The notes beneath the pieces were generated by a model. That model was not told where the DNA came from. It did no database searches and saw only the letters and a list, made by a program, of their open reading frames with translations. From NCBI RefSeq assembly GCF_002160025.1, contig NZ_NFJU01000008.1, positions 57,396 to 121,395 of the forward strand: a stretch of 64,000 nucleotides of DNA, read 5' to 3'. Positions 55,579 through 63,704 of the stretch are shown piece by piece (the first letter of the stretch is position 1; the number at the start of each line of letters is the position of its first letter). A program made the position numbers and the translations under genes. Origin of the DNA: Anaeromassilibacillus sp. An200. Lineage in GTDB: Bacteria; Bacillota; Clostridia; Oscillospirales; Acutalibacteraceae.

Positions 55579-55733
55579 TCCGCGGCGGCGACGGGGAGGC
55601 TGCCGCCGCCTACGCCTGCCTGTTCTCGTTTTCGCTGATGCCGTCGCAGTATTTCGCGCTCAGCCGCCAGGAGCGCGCCTTTCTGCTCGCGGCTTTGCAG
55701 GTACATGCGGAGCGGGAGGAAGCAAAACGATGA
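55153..55733 (+). CDS. Tail assembly chaperone, -1 frameshifted GT-type product
   Basis: Shifting at A AAA AAC (55569-55575) moves the frame from 55153 into the -1 frame, read from CTG 55575 to TGA 55731-55733, giving 193 residues. The added 53 residues (KLIRGGDGEAAAAYACLF...) end in a helical, basic tail like that of gpGT-type T domains, which bind the tape-measure protein. An 8-bp GC stem follows six bases after the heptamer. The region has no other start codon with an SD and ends 15 bases before the next gene. Confidence 0.8.
55569..55609 (+). other. Programmed -1 frameshift signal
   Basis: Slippery heptamer A AAA AAC in the zero-frame register directly before TGA, six-base spacer, then stem GCGGCGGC (55582-55589) with GCCGCCGC (55602-55609) and a 12-base loop. 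Confidence 0.85.
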
Positions 55734-55748
55734 GAAAGGAGGGAAACC

Positions 55749-57023
55749 ATGGCAAGAAAAACGGTTCTGAACGCGGTGCGGCTCGCCGCACGCCGCCTGT
55801 TCCGCGCGCCTGCGCTGGAGCGGGCAGCTCCCTCTTCCGGAGAAGCGTTTTTTCAGCTGGATAGTGTCCTCCCTCCAGCACAAGAGCGTACCTCCCTCTT
55901 CCCCGCCGTCCGGACGTCCGCAGCACTTTTACCCGGCGCACGGCAACGGACAACGGAAAGCGCGGCGCGTGGGGGGACGCCCTTTGTCACCGCCGGGACG
56001 GAAGAACACATGGCTGCAAAAACCGTTGTTGGGCGCGACGAAGTGCAGGTCACCCCGTTTTCCACCAAGATTCCCCGTGCGGTGGAAAACGGGAATACAA
56101 GGGATACCAACGCAGAGATCGGGCGTACATTCCCCTCCTTGATAATGGGGCAGGAGAATATCACTGCCGCCCCTGTATGGAAGCGCAGTCCTGTGCTTTC
56201 GGTGCTGCAAGCGGATCCTTCAGTCCTTTCCCTGGCGGGAATAATGGACCATGTGGCAATACGGCAGACGGCCGCGAGCGCAGCGGCGGAACGCACACAG
56301 GCATGGCATCAGCCCGTCCGGGCGGAACCGGTGGAAAACACGGCAACACGGCAGACAGCCGCGAGCGAGGCGGTGCAGCGCGCGGCGGCATGGCGGCAAC
56401 CCGCCCGGGCGGAAACGGCGGAAAATGCGGCGGCGCGGCAGACAGCCGGGAGCTTAACGGCGGAACGCACGGCGGCATGGCACCAGCCCGCCTGGGCAGA
56501 ACCGGCGGAAGATGCGGCGGCGCGGCAAACGACCGCAAGCGCAACAGCGGAACGCACGGCATCATGGCGGCAGCCCGCCTGGGCGGAACCGGCGGAAGAT
56601 GCTACAGCACGGCAAACAACCGCAATCGCAACAGCGGAACACTCGGCGGCATGGCGGCAGCCAACCCGGGCAAGAGTCACCCAAATGGTGGAACACACGG
56701 AACCTTCTTCCGCACTTTCCACCGGCACGCTCCGCTTTGTGGAAAACAGTCCCGCTCTCGCGACTGCCGTTTCGGACAGAGAGGAAACATCAGGCAGCCG
56801 TTTCTCTGCGGCGCTGCAATCCGCGGGGGAGGAAAGCCTGTCCTTTCTGCCGCACCCGGTGCGGGAAAACGCCAGCACTTCAAGCACATCGGAACAAACG
56901 GCGCGCGCCTCCCCCACCGTGCGCCGAAAGGAAACCGCACCGTCCCCGGAGGAATTCTGGAATCAATGGGCGCGGCGATTTGCTGGGGAGCTCCACAGCT
57001 CCCCCGAGGGGGTGCATGGATAA
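55749..57023 (+). CDS. Repeat protein in the tape-measure slot, function unknown
   Basis: 424 residues from ATG 55749 with a perfect AAAGGAGG upstream; the stop is followed at once by the next ATG, so the frame is right. I do not recognise a family. It lies where PBSX-type phages have the tape-measure gene (xkdO, over 1,000 residues), but is much shorter and has no hydrophobic segments or lysozyme-like domain. Residues 172 to 312 consist of five copies of a 29-residue unit (RQTA...AW(H/R)QP...AE), rich in Ala, Arg and Thr. The N-terminus is basic and the last 40 residues are helical (PSPEEFWNQWARRFAGEL). It could be a very short tape measure, a degenerate one, or an unrelated insertion. Confidence 0.6.
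   Translation: MARKTVLNAVRLAARRLFRAPALERAAPSSGEAFFQLDSVLPPAQERTSLFPAVRTSAALLPGARQRTTESAARGGTPFVTAGTEEHMAAKTVVGRDEVQVTPFSTKIPRAVENGNTRDTNAEIGRTFPSLIMGQENITAAPVWKRSPVLSVLQADPSVLSLAGIMDHVAIRQTAASAAAERTQAWHQPVRAEPVENTATRQTAASEAVQRAAAWRQPARAETAENAAARQTAGSLTAERTAAWHQPAWAEPAEDAAARQTTASATAERTASWRQPAWAEPAEDATARQTTAIATAEHSAAWRQPTRARVTQMVEHTEPSSALSTGTLRFVENSPALATAVSDREETSGSRFSAALQSAGEESLSFLPHPVRENASTSSTSEQTARASPTVRRKETAPSPEEFWNQWARRFAGELHSSPEGVHG
56262..56684 (+). repeat. Five tandem 87-bp coding repeats
   Basis: Units begin at 56262, 56349, 56436, 56523 and 56610, all in frame (29 codons), the last shortened. Each carries RQTA or RQTT, then AER, then W-H/R-Q-P and A-E-P/T-A-E. The DNA copies differ, so they are old or diversifying. 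Confidence 0.85.
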
Positions 57024-57671
57024 ATGGGTTATCAGTTTTATCTTGACGGTGTCCTGCTTCCGGTGACGCCGGGACGCATGACGCAGACCATCAAAAGCCG
57101 CAACGGCACCGCGCGGCTGCTCAGCGGGGAGGAAATCAACCTCCCCGAAGTCCCGGCGCTCCGCGAGGTCGACCTGGAAGTACTGCTGCCGCACCGGTAT
57201 TATCCGTTCGTCAACCGGGACTGGAAATCTCCCGCCTGGTATCTCAATTTCCTTGACCGGCTCAAGACGGAGCAGAAGCACGTCCAGTTCATCGTGTACC
57301 GCAAGGGGATGGACAACTCCCTGCGGTTCGGGACCAACCTCACGGTTGCGCTGGAGGATTACACCGTGGAGGAGGACGCGGAAAATCTTGGCGACGATGT
57401 GCGCGTGACCATGCGTCTGCGCGAATGGAAGCCATGGTCTGTCAAGACTGTGAGCCAGGCGGAATACGGTACAACCGTGGACAGCGCGCGGGAAACCTCC
57501 GGCGCGCCGTCCGGCGGGACTTACACTGTGAAAAAGGGGGATTGCCTGTGGAACATCGCAAAACAGTTTTTGGGAGACGGGACGCGGTACAAAGAGATTT
57601 ACAATCTCAACCGCGACAAGATCGTCAATCCGAACCTGATTTATCCCGGTCAGGTGCTGATACTGCCATAA
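57024..57671 (+). CDS. LysM baseplate/tail protein (XkdP-like)
   Basis: 215 residues. The N-terminal ~150 residues are beta-rich (MGYQFYLDGVLLPVTPGRM, QFIVYRKG) and the C-terminus is one LysM repeat (YTVKKGDCLWNIAKQFLG...NPNLIYPGQVLILP). It is the XkdP family that follows the tape measure and helps build the hub. It begins right after the repeat gene stop. Confidence 0.9.
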   Translation: MGYQFYLDGVLLPVTPGRMTQTIKSRNGTARLLSGEEINLPEVPALREVDLEVLLPHRYYPFVNRDWKSPAWYLNFLDRLKTEQKHVQFIVYRKGMDNSLRFGTNLTVALEDYTVEEDAENLGDDVRVTMRLREWKPWSVKTVSQAEYGTTVDSARETSGAPSGGTYTVKKGDCLWNIAKQFLGDGTRYKEIYNLNRDKIVNPNLIYPGQVLILP

Positions 57672-57680
57672 AGCAAAGCC

Positions 57681-58622
57681 ATGGCCGCTGAGCTGGTTGC
57701 CGAGCAGGACGGCTCTGTCTTCCTGCCCGTAACGCTCGGCGGGGTGGAATGGACGACACAGCGCAGCGGCGCACCGGGAACGCTCTCGTTCACCGTGCTG
57801 GAGGACGACGGTTTTCCCGTCCTGCGCGAGGGGTGCCGCGTGAGCCTGCGGCTGGACGGCAAGGGGCTGTTCTGCGGCTACATTTTTACACGGACACAAT
57901 CCGGCCGGCGCCAGGTACAGATCACAGCTTACGACCAGCTCCGCTATCTGCGCAGCCGCGATACACTGGTTTACGCGGGGAAAAAAGCCTCCGATCTGCT
58001 GCGGATTCTGGCCGCTGATTTCCGGCTCTCGCTCGGCACGGTGGAGGATACCGGCTATGTGATCCCGCTGGGCACGGAGGAAAACGTCCCTATCTGGGAT
58101 ATGCTTGAGAACGCGCTGGATGAGACCTATCAAGCCACAGGACGGCGGTATGTCCTGTATGATGACTTCGGACGGCTTTGCCTGAAAAGCGCCGGAAGCC
58201 TGATCCTCCCCCTCCTGCTTGACGGGGACACCGTGCAGGGTTTTTCCTGCGAGGAAAGCATCGACAGCGAAACCTATACCCGTGTGCGTCTGCTCTATGA
58301 GGACGGACGGCGCGGCGTGCGCCAGCTTTTTTCGGGCGCGGATGAAGCCTTGGAGGAGCGCTGGGGCGTGCTGCAATATTTTGAAAAGCTTTCGGATCCC
58401 ACCGGCGGACAGCAGCGTGTCTCCTCCCTTCTGCGCGCTCACAGTGAGCCCTCCCTGACCGTGACGGTAACGGGAGCGCCGGGCCACCCCTCGGTGCGGG
58501 CCGGTGTTTCCCTGTTCACGGATCTGCCCGGTGCCAGCCGGACGATGGCCGTGGAGAGCGCCCGGCATGTATTCCAAGGCACGGCGCACACCATGGATTT
58601 GGAATTGAGAAAAGGAGAGTGA
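57681..58622 (+). CDS. Baseplate hub protein (XkdQ/YqbQ-like)
   Basis: 313 residues. The core phage tail-hub fold marks are GLFCGYIFTRTQSGRRQVQITAYDQLRYL and DTLVYAGKKASDLLRILAADF; the end has HTMDLELRKGE. No strong SD is visible; it starts 10 bases after the LysM gene, so translation is probably coupled. Confidence 0.88.
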   Translation: MAAELVAEQDGSVFLPVTLGGVEWTTQRSGAPGTLSFTVLEDDGFPVLREGCRVSLRLDGKGLFCGYIFTRTQSGRRQVQITAYDQLRYLRSRDTLVYAGKKASDLLRILAADFRLSLGTVEDTGYVIPLGTEENVPIWDMLENALDETYQATGRRYVLYDDFGRLCLKSAGSLILPLLLDGDTVQGFSCEESIDSETYTRVRLLYEDGRRGVRQLFSGADEALEERWGVLQYFEKLSDPTGGQQRVSSLLRAHSEPSLTVTVTGAPGHPSVRAGVSLFTDLPGASRTMAVESARHVFQGTAHTMDLELRKGE

Positions 58623-58629
58623 ACCTACT

Positions 58630-58893
58630 ATGGCAGAATCTGCGGTGGAGCTTGTCAAGCGCGCGGCCGTGGAGGCCGTGCAGGCCAAAAAGCCGCTGGA
58701 GCTCCGCTTCGGCAGCGTGTCCGGCGTCTCTCCCCTCTCCGTCAAGGTGGAGGAGAAGCTGGCGCTTACAAGCGAATTTTTGATCGTCCCCCAGCGCCTT
58801 TCCGATCTGGAGCCGGGGGATTTTGTGGCTCTGCTGCGCATGCAGGGAGGCGGACGGTATCTGGTGCTGGATCGTTTGGGAGGAACCGCATGA
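58630..58893 (+). CDS. DUF2577 baseplate protein (XkdR-like)
   Basis: 87 residues. MAESAVELVKRAAVEAVQAKKPLELRFGSVSGVSPLSVKVEEKL and the OB-like end GDFVALLRMQGGGRYLVLDRLG match the DUF2577 family next to XkdQ. It ends in an ATGA overlap with the next gene. Confidence 0.86.
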   Translation: MAESAVELVKRAAVEAVQAKKPLELRFGSVSGVSPLSVKVEEKLALTSEFLIVPQRLSDLEPGDFVALLRMQGGGRYLVLDRLGGTA

Positions 58894-59291
58894 CGCCGCG
58901 CGCAAGCACCTCCTCCCCGCCGGTTTTCGGGGAAATCATGCCTTCGAAAACCTTCCGCCTGCGGGAGGAGGAGGCGCGCACCGCCGGGTGGATTGACGGG
59001 CTGGACGCTGTCAGACAAGCGATCCGGCTCATTCTCTCGGTGGAGCGGTATGAGTGGCTGATCCACAGCTGGAATTACGGTGTGGAACTGCGGGATCTGT
59101 TCGGCAAGCCGCTCTCCTTTGTGCTCCCGGAGCTGGAACGAAGAATCCGCGAGGCTCTTTTGCAGGATGACCGCATCACGGACGTGCGGGACTTTACCTT
59201 CACGCCGGGGCGCGGCGGAAAGGTGACAGCGGCGTTTACCGTTGTGACGGTTTTCGGAGAGCTTCGCGAGGACAAGGAGGTGACGCTGTAA
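58890..59291 (+). CDS. DUF2634 baseplate wedge protein (XkdS-like)
   Basis: 133 residues. SKTFRLREEEARTAGWIDGLDAVRQAIRLILSVERYEWLIHSWNYGVEL is the DUF2634/gp25-like core. It joins the sheath to the baseplate wedge. It stops just before the J gene (TAA ATG). Confidence 0.88.
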   Translation: MTPRASTSSPPVFGEIMPSKTFRLREEEARTAGWIDGLDAVRQAIRLILSVERYEWLIHSWNYGVELRDLFGKPLSFVLPELERRIREALLQDDRITDVRDFTFTPGRGGKVTAAFTVVTVFGELREDKEVTL

Positions 59292-60509
59292 ATGTATGAG
59301 GAGATCACTTATGAAGGGCTGCTTTCGTCCATGCTGACGGCAGCGCTGGCCGATCAGCCCGGACTGGACGCTCGCGAGGGTTCCGTGCTCTGGTACGGGC
59401 AGGCCCCAGCGGCGGCGGAAGCGCAGAATTTGTATATCCAGCTCGACGCGGTGCTCAATGAGACATTTGCGGACACGGCTTCACGCCCTTACCTGCTGCG
59501 GCGCGCGGCGGAACGCGGGCTGACGCCGAAGCCTGCCTCCTGCGCGCTGATCCGGGGGGAATTTCTGCCGCAGACGTTGGAAATCCCCATCGGAACGCGC
59601 TTCAATCTCGGGGAGGTCAACTACGCGGTGGAGGAAAAGCTGGATCCGGGCTCGTACAGCCTGCGCTGTGAGACGGCAGGAACCGTGGGGAACGATGTTC
59701 CCGGCGGCCTGACACCGGTGGAATATGTCTCCGGGCTTCAGAGCGCTTCAGCAAAGGAGCTTCTGATCCCCGGCACGGACGAGGAGGAAACGGAAGCCTT
59801 TCGCGCGCGCTACCTCGCAAGCTTTGTTTCGCAGGCTTTCGGCGGAAACGCGGCGGACTATCGCGAAAAGGTGGGAGCCATCGCAGGCGTGGGCGGCGTG
59901 AAGGTATATCGCGCCTGGAACGGCAATCTTTCCCCGGAGTACCTGCGCCCGCCGGAGGAATGGGAGGACTGGTTTGCCGCCCTGCCGGAGGAGACGCCGG
60001 AGAGCGTCTCACAGTGGCTGAGCAGCGTATCGCTCGCCGCGTCGGAAGGACTTCTGACCACGGGCGGCGTGGTACGGCTGACAATCCTGGACAGCACGTT
60101 TTCCCCTCCGTCGGCCGAGCTGGTGGAGCAGGTGCAGCAGGCGGTCGACCCGCAGGACGAGACAGGCGAAGGCAAAGGCTTCGCTCCGATCGGACATGTG
60201 GTGCTTGTGGAGGGCGTCGTGGGGCGGGAGGTGGAAATTTCCGCTTCCTTCACTTACCAGGACAGCTGGGGCTGGGAAGCCTGCCGCCCGTATCTGGAGC
60301 AGGCGGCGCGTGACTATCTTCTCTCTCTGCGCAAAACCTGGGCAGACTCCTCCAATGGACTGACAGTGCGGATCAGCGCGTTGGAAAGCGCTTTTCTGTC
60401 CTGTCCCGGCATCCTGGACGTGACAGGAACCACGCTTTGCAGAGAAGCATCCAACCTGGAATTATCCGGCGACGAGGTGCCGGTGGAAGGGGTACTGCAT
60501 GGATCGTAA
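59292..60509 (+). CDS. Baseplate J-like protein (XkdT-like)
   Basis: 405 residues. MYEEITYEGLLSSMLTAALADQPGLDAREGSVLWYGQAPAAAEAQNLY is the J-family start, DTEEETEAFRARYL and GVGGVKVYRAWNG the inner marks. It builds the baseplate wedge. It overlaps the next gene by 11 bases. Confidence 0.92.
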   Translation: MYEEITYEGLLSSMLTAALADQPGLDAREGSVLWYGQAPAAAEAQNLYIQLDAVLNETFADTASRPYLLRRAAERGLTPKPASCALIRGEFLPQTLEIPIGTRFNLGEVNYAVEEKLDPGSYSLRCETAGTVGNDVPGGLTPVEYVSGLQSASAKELLIPGTDEEETEAFRARYLASFVSQAFGGNAADYREKVGAIAGVGGVKVYRAWNGNLSPEYLRPPEEWEDWFAALPEETPESVSQWLSSVSLAASEGLLTTGGVVRLTILDSTFSPPSAELVEQVQQAVDPQDETGEGKGFAPIGHVVLVEGVVGREVEISASFTYQDSWGWEACRPYLEQAARDYLLSLRKTWADSSNGLTVRISALESAFLSCPGILDVTGTTLCREASNLELSGDEVPVEGVLHGS

Positions 60510-61047
60510 GCTTTTCGACTATCTTCCGGACGCACTGCGCCCCTATCGGGAGCTGCGGGCGATTGCCGCGGGACAGCAAGCTTTGTTTGAATCGCTGTGG
60601 CAAGCGCTTGACCGGGCGCTCGACGATCAGTTTGCCGGCACCGCAGGCGACTACGCACTCACACGCTGGGAACACATGCTCGACATTTCCGCGCGCGCAA
60701 CGGAAACACTCGACGAGCGGCGATCCCGCGTGCTGGCCCGGCTGTGCGAGCAGCTTCCCTTTACCCTGCACACACTCCGGCTTCAGCTGGAAACGTTATG
60801 CGGAGCGGGCGGATTTACCATCGAGCTCTTTTCCGGCAACAACGCCCTGCGCGTGCGTGCCCCGCTTGCTCTGCGCAATTATCAGGAGGATATCCGGGAT
60901 TTGCTCGAGCGTGTGGTACCCTCCGCTCTTTGGATTGATTTTGATCTGGAACGCAATTCACACCGTAAGCTTGCGAATTTCACACACGCTTGTCTTGCGC
61001 AATACACACATGAAGATCTGGAAAACGAGGTGATTCAGTTTGCCTGA
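60499..61047 (+). CDS. DUF2313 baseplate protein (XkdU/YmfQ-like)
   Basis: 182 residues. MDRKLFDYLPDALRPYRELRAIAAGQQALFESLW, WEHMLDI and DERRSRVLARLCEQLPFTLHTLRLQLE are the family marks. It is the last wedge component, at the base of the tail fibre. It overlaps the next gene by eight bases. Confidence 0.9.
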   Translation: MDRKLFDYLPDALRPYRELRAIAAGQQALFESLWQALDRALDDQFAGTAGDYALTRWEHMLDISARATETLDERRSRVLARLCEQLPFTLHTLRLQLETLCGAGGFTIELFSGNNALRVRAPLALRNYQEDIRDLLERVVPSALWIDFDLERNSHRKLANFTHACLAQYTHEDLENEVIQFA

Positions 61048-61477
61048 CCGCACAAAAAATTACCAGCTCCCTCTCCCGCTGGAAGAAGAATATTACAGCA
61101 TTGCCGTGGTGAACGAAACGACGGAAAAAATTGACGCGCAGCTTCGGGTGAACGCGGACGAAGCAAAGTCCCTGCGCACCGATCTGACATCGTATGCGGA
61201 GCAGCTGACCGCGTCCTCAGAAGAGCTTTCCTCCGAAATCGAAGAGCTCCGCGCCGACCTGGATTCCCTCTCCGGGCAGATTTCCACGGAGGTTGGGGAA
61301 AACGTTGCGGAGCTGGCAGGGCGTGTGGCAATGAACGAATCGAAGATCGCAACGCTCTGGGACGCAATCTTTACGAACATCACCGGCAACCCGTTCACGG
61401 TGGCCTTCTCATCGCTCTCCGGCATCACGGTGACGGCGGGCGTGTGGAACACCGCGAAGGCGCGGCTGGAATGCTGA
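61040..61477 (+). CDS. Small coiled-coil fibre/linker protein
   Basis: 145 residues, TTG start at 61040 after GAGGTGA, overlapping the XkdU-like stop. PDRTKNYQLPLPLEEEYYSIAVVNETTEKIDAQL is a frequent start of gut phage fibre hinges. A coiled coil (SSEELSSEIEELRADLDSL) spans residues 50-90. Likely links baseplate and fibre. Confidence 0.72.
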   Translation: MPDRTKNYQLPLPLEEEYYSIAVVNETTEKIDAQLRVNADEAKSLRTDLTSYAEQLTASSEELSSEIEELRADLDSLSGQISTEVGENVAELAGRVAMNESKIATLWDAIFTNITGNPFTVAFSSLSGITVTAGVWNTAKARLEC

Positions 61478-61496
61478 AAGGGGGTGAAATCGGACA

Positions 61497-63194
61497 ATGG
61501 CAACTTTGAACAGCCTGGCCTTAAAGAGCAAGGTCAAGTTTGGCAGCATCTATGGGAAGCCGATTGTGTGGCTGGTGGCGGCCAAAAATCACAGCGGCTA
61601 TCCTTCCGGAAGCGTAACGCTTGTGACCAATCAGATCATCAAGCTAATCTGCTTCGACGCTAAGGAGCCTTCCAACACGTACAGAGACCGCAGAGACTAC
61701 GGAAATAACCGCTATATCTACTCCAACCTGCGCCAATGGCTCAACAGCAACGCTGGAGCCGGTCAGTGGTATACCGCGCAGCACTCGGCGGATCAAGCGC
61801 CTGACTCGTACCACGTCTGGCAAAGTAAGTGCCCCTATGACACTATCGCTGGCTTCCTCAACGGCTTCACAGCCAACGACCGAGCCGCTCTGCTTTCCAC
61901 CACCCTCACGGTAGGCAAGAGTTCGACAGACGGCGGCGGGACTGAGACCTGTACGGACAAGATTTTTCCCCTGTCCTGCACGGAGGTTGCTCTCTCTGGC
62001 GACCATGTATGCGGCAGCAAGCTGGCAATCTTTAGCGACGACAGCAGCCGCATCGCGACCGTCTCGGCCTCTGCCGCTGATGACGCCAACTTCGGATCTT
62101 TTGCCAATCAGGCGCATTCCTACTGGCTGCGGGACGCCCGGGCCGAGTCGGCCGACGATGCCAGCAACGTCTATACCAAAGGCACATTGATCGCGAAGGG
62201 TGCCTACGTCAGCGACTGCGGCCTGCGACCCGCTTGTAATCTGTCAGGCTCTTTAACTATTTCGTCCACAACAGATTCCGACGGATGCTATACGATTTCC
62301 TACAACACACCGCCCGTTATCTCCGGCTCAAACGGCGCGCTCGGTACCTTCGGCGACACGCCCCCCACGTATCAATACACCGTGACGGACGCCCAGGGCG
62401 GCACCGTGAGTGTGACGGAAAAGGTGGACAGCACCACCCTGCGCACCTACAATGTTTCCCTGGGAAACAAAAACACACTCACGATCCCCACCGCCACCTG
62501 GAAAAGCCTGTCCAACGCGGGCCATACGCTGACCATCACGGCAAAGGACACGCAGGGCGCAACCGCCACCCGCACGCAAACCTTCACCAAAAACGCCACC
62601 GCTCCCGTCATCTCCGGAAGCAACGGAAATCTGGGAAGCTTCGGGGAAAACATCCCGTCCTACCAGTACACCGTGACGGATGCGCAGGGCGGTACAGTCA
62701 ACGTGACGGAAAAGCTGGACAGCACCACCCTGCGCACCTACAAGGTGACGCTGGGGAGTGCCAACACGCTGACCTTTTCGGCGGATGCCTGGCGAAAAAT
62801 CCTCAACGGCAGCCACACCCTCACCATCACGGCAACGGATCCGCTGGGGCTGACCACTACCCGCACCCAGACCTTTACGAAAAAGGTCACATCCTGCACA
62901 TTCGCCACCGCCGCCGCCCTGCCCGCCGACGCCATGCCGGATCGCTGCATCGTCAATGTACAGGGAGCATTTCCTGCGGGCAGCTCGCTGAAGGTGGAAA
63001 TCTGCAACAACGGCAACGACGCGTCCCCCACCTGGGAGAACATCACGCAGAACGCGCTCAACAATCAGAAATATTTTTTCACCAACAAAACCAAGACGGC
63101 GTCCGCCTGGGGCGTCAAGCTCCGCGCCACCCTGTCGCGCGGCACAGCTTCCGGGGAGTGCTACATTTCGTCGATTGGAGGGAACTACCAGTGA
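61497..63194 (+). CDS. Tail-tip receptor-binding protein with DUF6273-like and two Ig-like domains
   Basis: 565 residues (AAAGGGGGTG upstream). Residues 1-268 look like a DUF6273/C-type lectin-like domain (NLRQWLNSNAGAGQWY, ending YWLRDARAES...CGLRPACNLSG). Two near-identical ~97-residue Ig-like repeats follow (about 273-370, 371-467; shared P-V-I-S-G-S-N-G and V-T-D-A-Q-G-G-T). The last 100 residues form a beta-domain. It probably recognises the cell surface. Asn-rich codons in the first domain resemble DGR targets, but no reverse transcriptase is in view. Confidence 0.78.
   Translation: MATLNSLALKSKVKFGSIYGKPIVWLVAAKNHSGYPSGSVTLVTNQIIKLICFDAKEPSNTYRDRRDYGNNRYIYSNLRQWLNSNAGAGQWYTAQHSADQAPDSYHVWQSKCPYDTIAGFLNGFTANDRAALLSTTLTVGKSSTDGGGTETCTDKIFPLSCTEVALSGDHVCGSKLAIFSDDSSRIATVSASAADDANFGSFANQAHSYWLRDARAESADDASNVYTKGTLIAKGAYVSDCGLRPACNLSGSLTISSTTDSDGCYTISYNTPPVISGSNGALGTFGDTPPTYQYTVTDAQGGTVSVTEKVDSTTLRTYNVSLGNKNTLTIPTATWKSLSNAGHTLTITAKDTQGATATRTQTFTKNATAPVISGSNGNLGSFGENIPSYQYTVTDAQGGTVNVTEKLDSTTLRTYKVTLGSANTLTFSADAWRKILNGSHTLTITATDPLGLTTTRTQTFTKKVTSCTFATAAALPADAMPDRCIVNVQGAFPAGSSLKVEICNNGNDASPTWENITQNALNNQKYFFTNKTKTASAWGVKLRATLSRGTASGECYISSIGGNYQ
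62312..62890 (+). repeat. Two ~291-bp tandem Ig-like coding repeats
   Basis: Copy 1 begins near 62312 (CCCGTTATCTCCGG) and copy 2 near 62603 (CCCGTCATCTCCGG). Long stretches such as GACAGCACCACCCTGCGCAC are identical, so they arose by recent duplication or are kept alike by recombination. Confidence 0.75.
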
Positions 63195-63691
63195 TTTACC
63201 ATCGGGAGGACAGTATTCAGGCCATCCGGGAGGAGGAACAGCAGGCGGAGCGGCTGGCGCAGCAGTCTGTGGAAGCGGCACGGGTGTTCGCCGCGTCCTC
63301 CGTCTCTCTTTCCGACGATCAGGCGCTTGCCATGCCGGAGCTTTTCCCCATGTGGGAGGATGTGCTGGCGGCGGGAAACAAGCTGGCGGAAGGAAGCGTC
63401 CTGCGAGACGGAGAAACGCTGTACCGCGTGGTGCAGGCCGGCGGCGTGACGCCTCAGGAAAACCAGCCGCCGCACGGGGAGGGGATGCTCGCCGTTTACC
63501 GTCCCATCGAGACGGAGCACGCCGGAACGCAGGAGGATCCCATCCCCTGGGTGTACGGTATGGACTGCCGTGCGGGACAGTATTTCAGCTATGAGGGCCA
63601 TGTGTACCGTGTGGCCGAGGGCGGGGACATGATCCCCTGCGTCTGGGCGCCCGGAACGCCGGGGCTCTGGCAGTGGGAACTGGTGTCCTGA
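63191..63691 (+). CDS. Small tail-associated protein with carbohydrate-binding-like C-terminus
   Basis: 166 residues, GTG start at 63191 (GGAGGG eight bases upstream) overlapping the previous stop as GTGA. A helical start (REEEQQAERLAQQSVEAARV) precedes two short W/Y-rich modules (ELFPMWEDVL... and WVYGMDCRAGQYFSYEGHVYRV...GLWQWELV), which resemble CBM5/12 chitin-binding modules. It may help the lysin or fibre bind sugar polymers. Confidence 0.72.
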   Translation: MIYHREDSIQAIREEEQQAERLAQQSVEAARVFAASSVSLSDDQALAMPELFPMWEDVLAAGNKLAEGSVLRDGETLYRVVQAGGVTPQENQPPHGEGMLAVYRPIETEHAGTQEDPIPWVYGMDCRAGQYFSYEGHVYRVAEGGDMIPCVWAPGTPGLWQWELVS

Positions 63692-63704
63692 GAAGGGAGG
63701 AAGC

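Noticed and set aside
55562..55864. A 100-codon Arg-rich frame starting at ATG 55562
   Set aside because: It overlaps the frameshift signal and runs through the start of the next gene; the -1 frame from the heptamer has better amino-acid content and ends in place.
56262..56684. CRISPR-like array
   Set aside because: Units are 87 bp with no spacers, in frame and diverged; they encode protein repeats. No cas gene is in the window.
56177..57046. An alternative plus frame (289 codons, Gly-rich) inside the repeat gene
   Set aside because: It has no SD, while the chosen frame has AAAGGAGG and stops exactly before the next ATG; the Gly-rich text is a frame shadow of the repeats.
61497..62300. Active diversity-generating retroelement
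   Set aside because: No reverse transcriptase, accessory gene or template repeat was found within the window; kept only as a question about the right flank.
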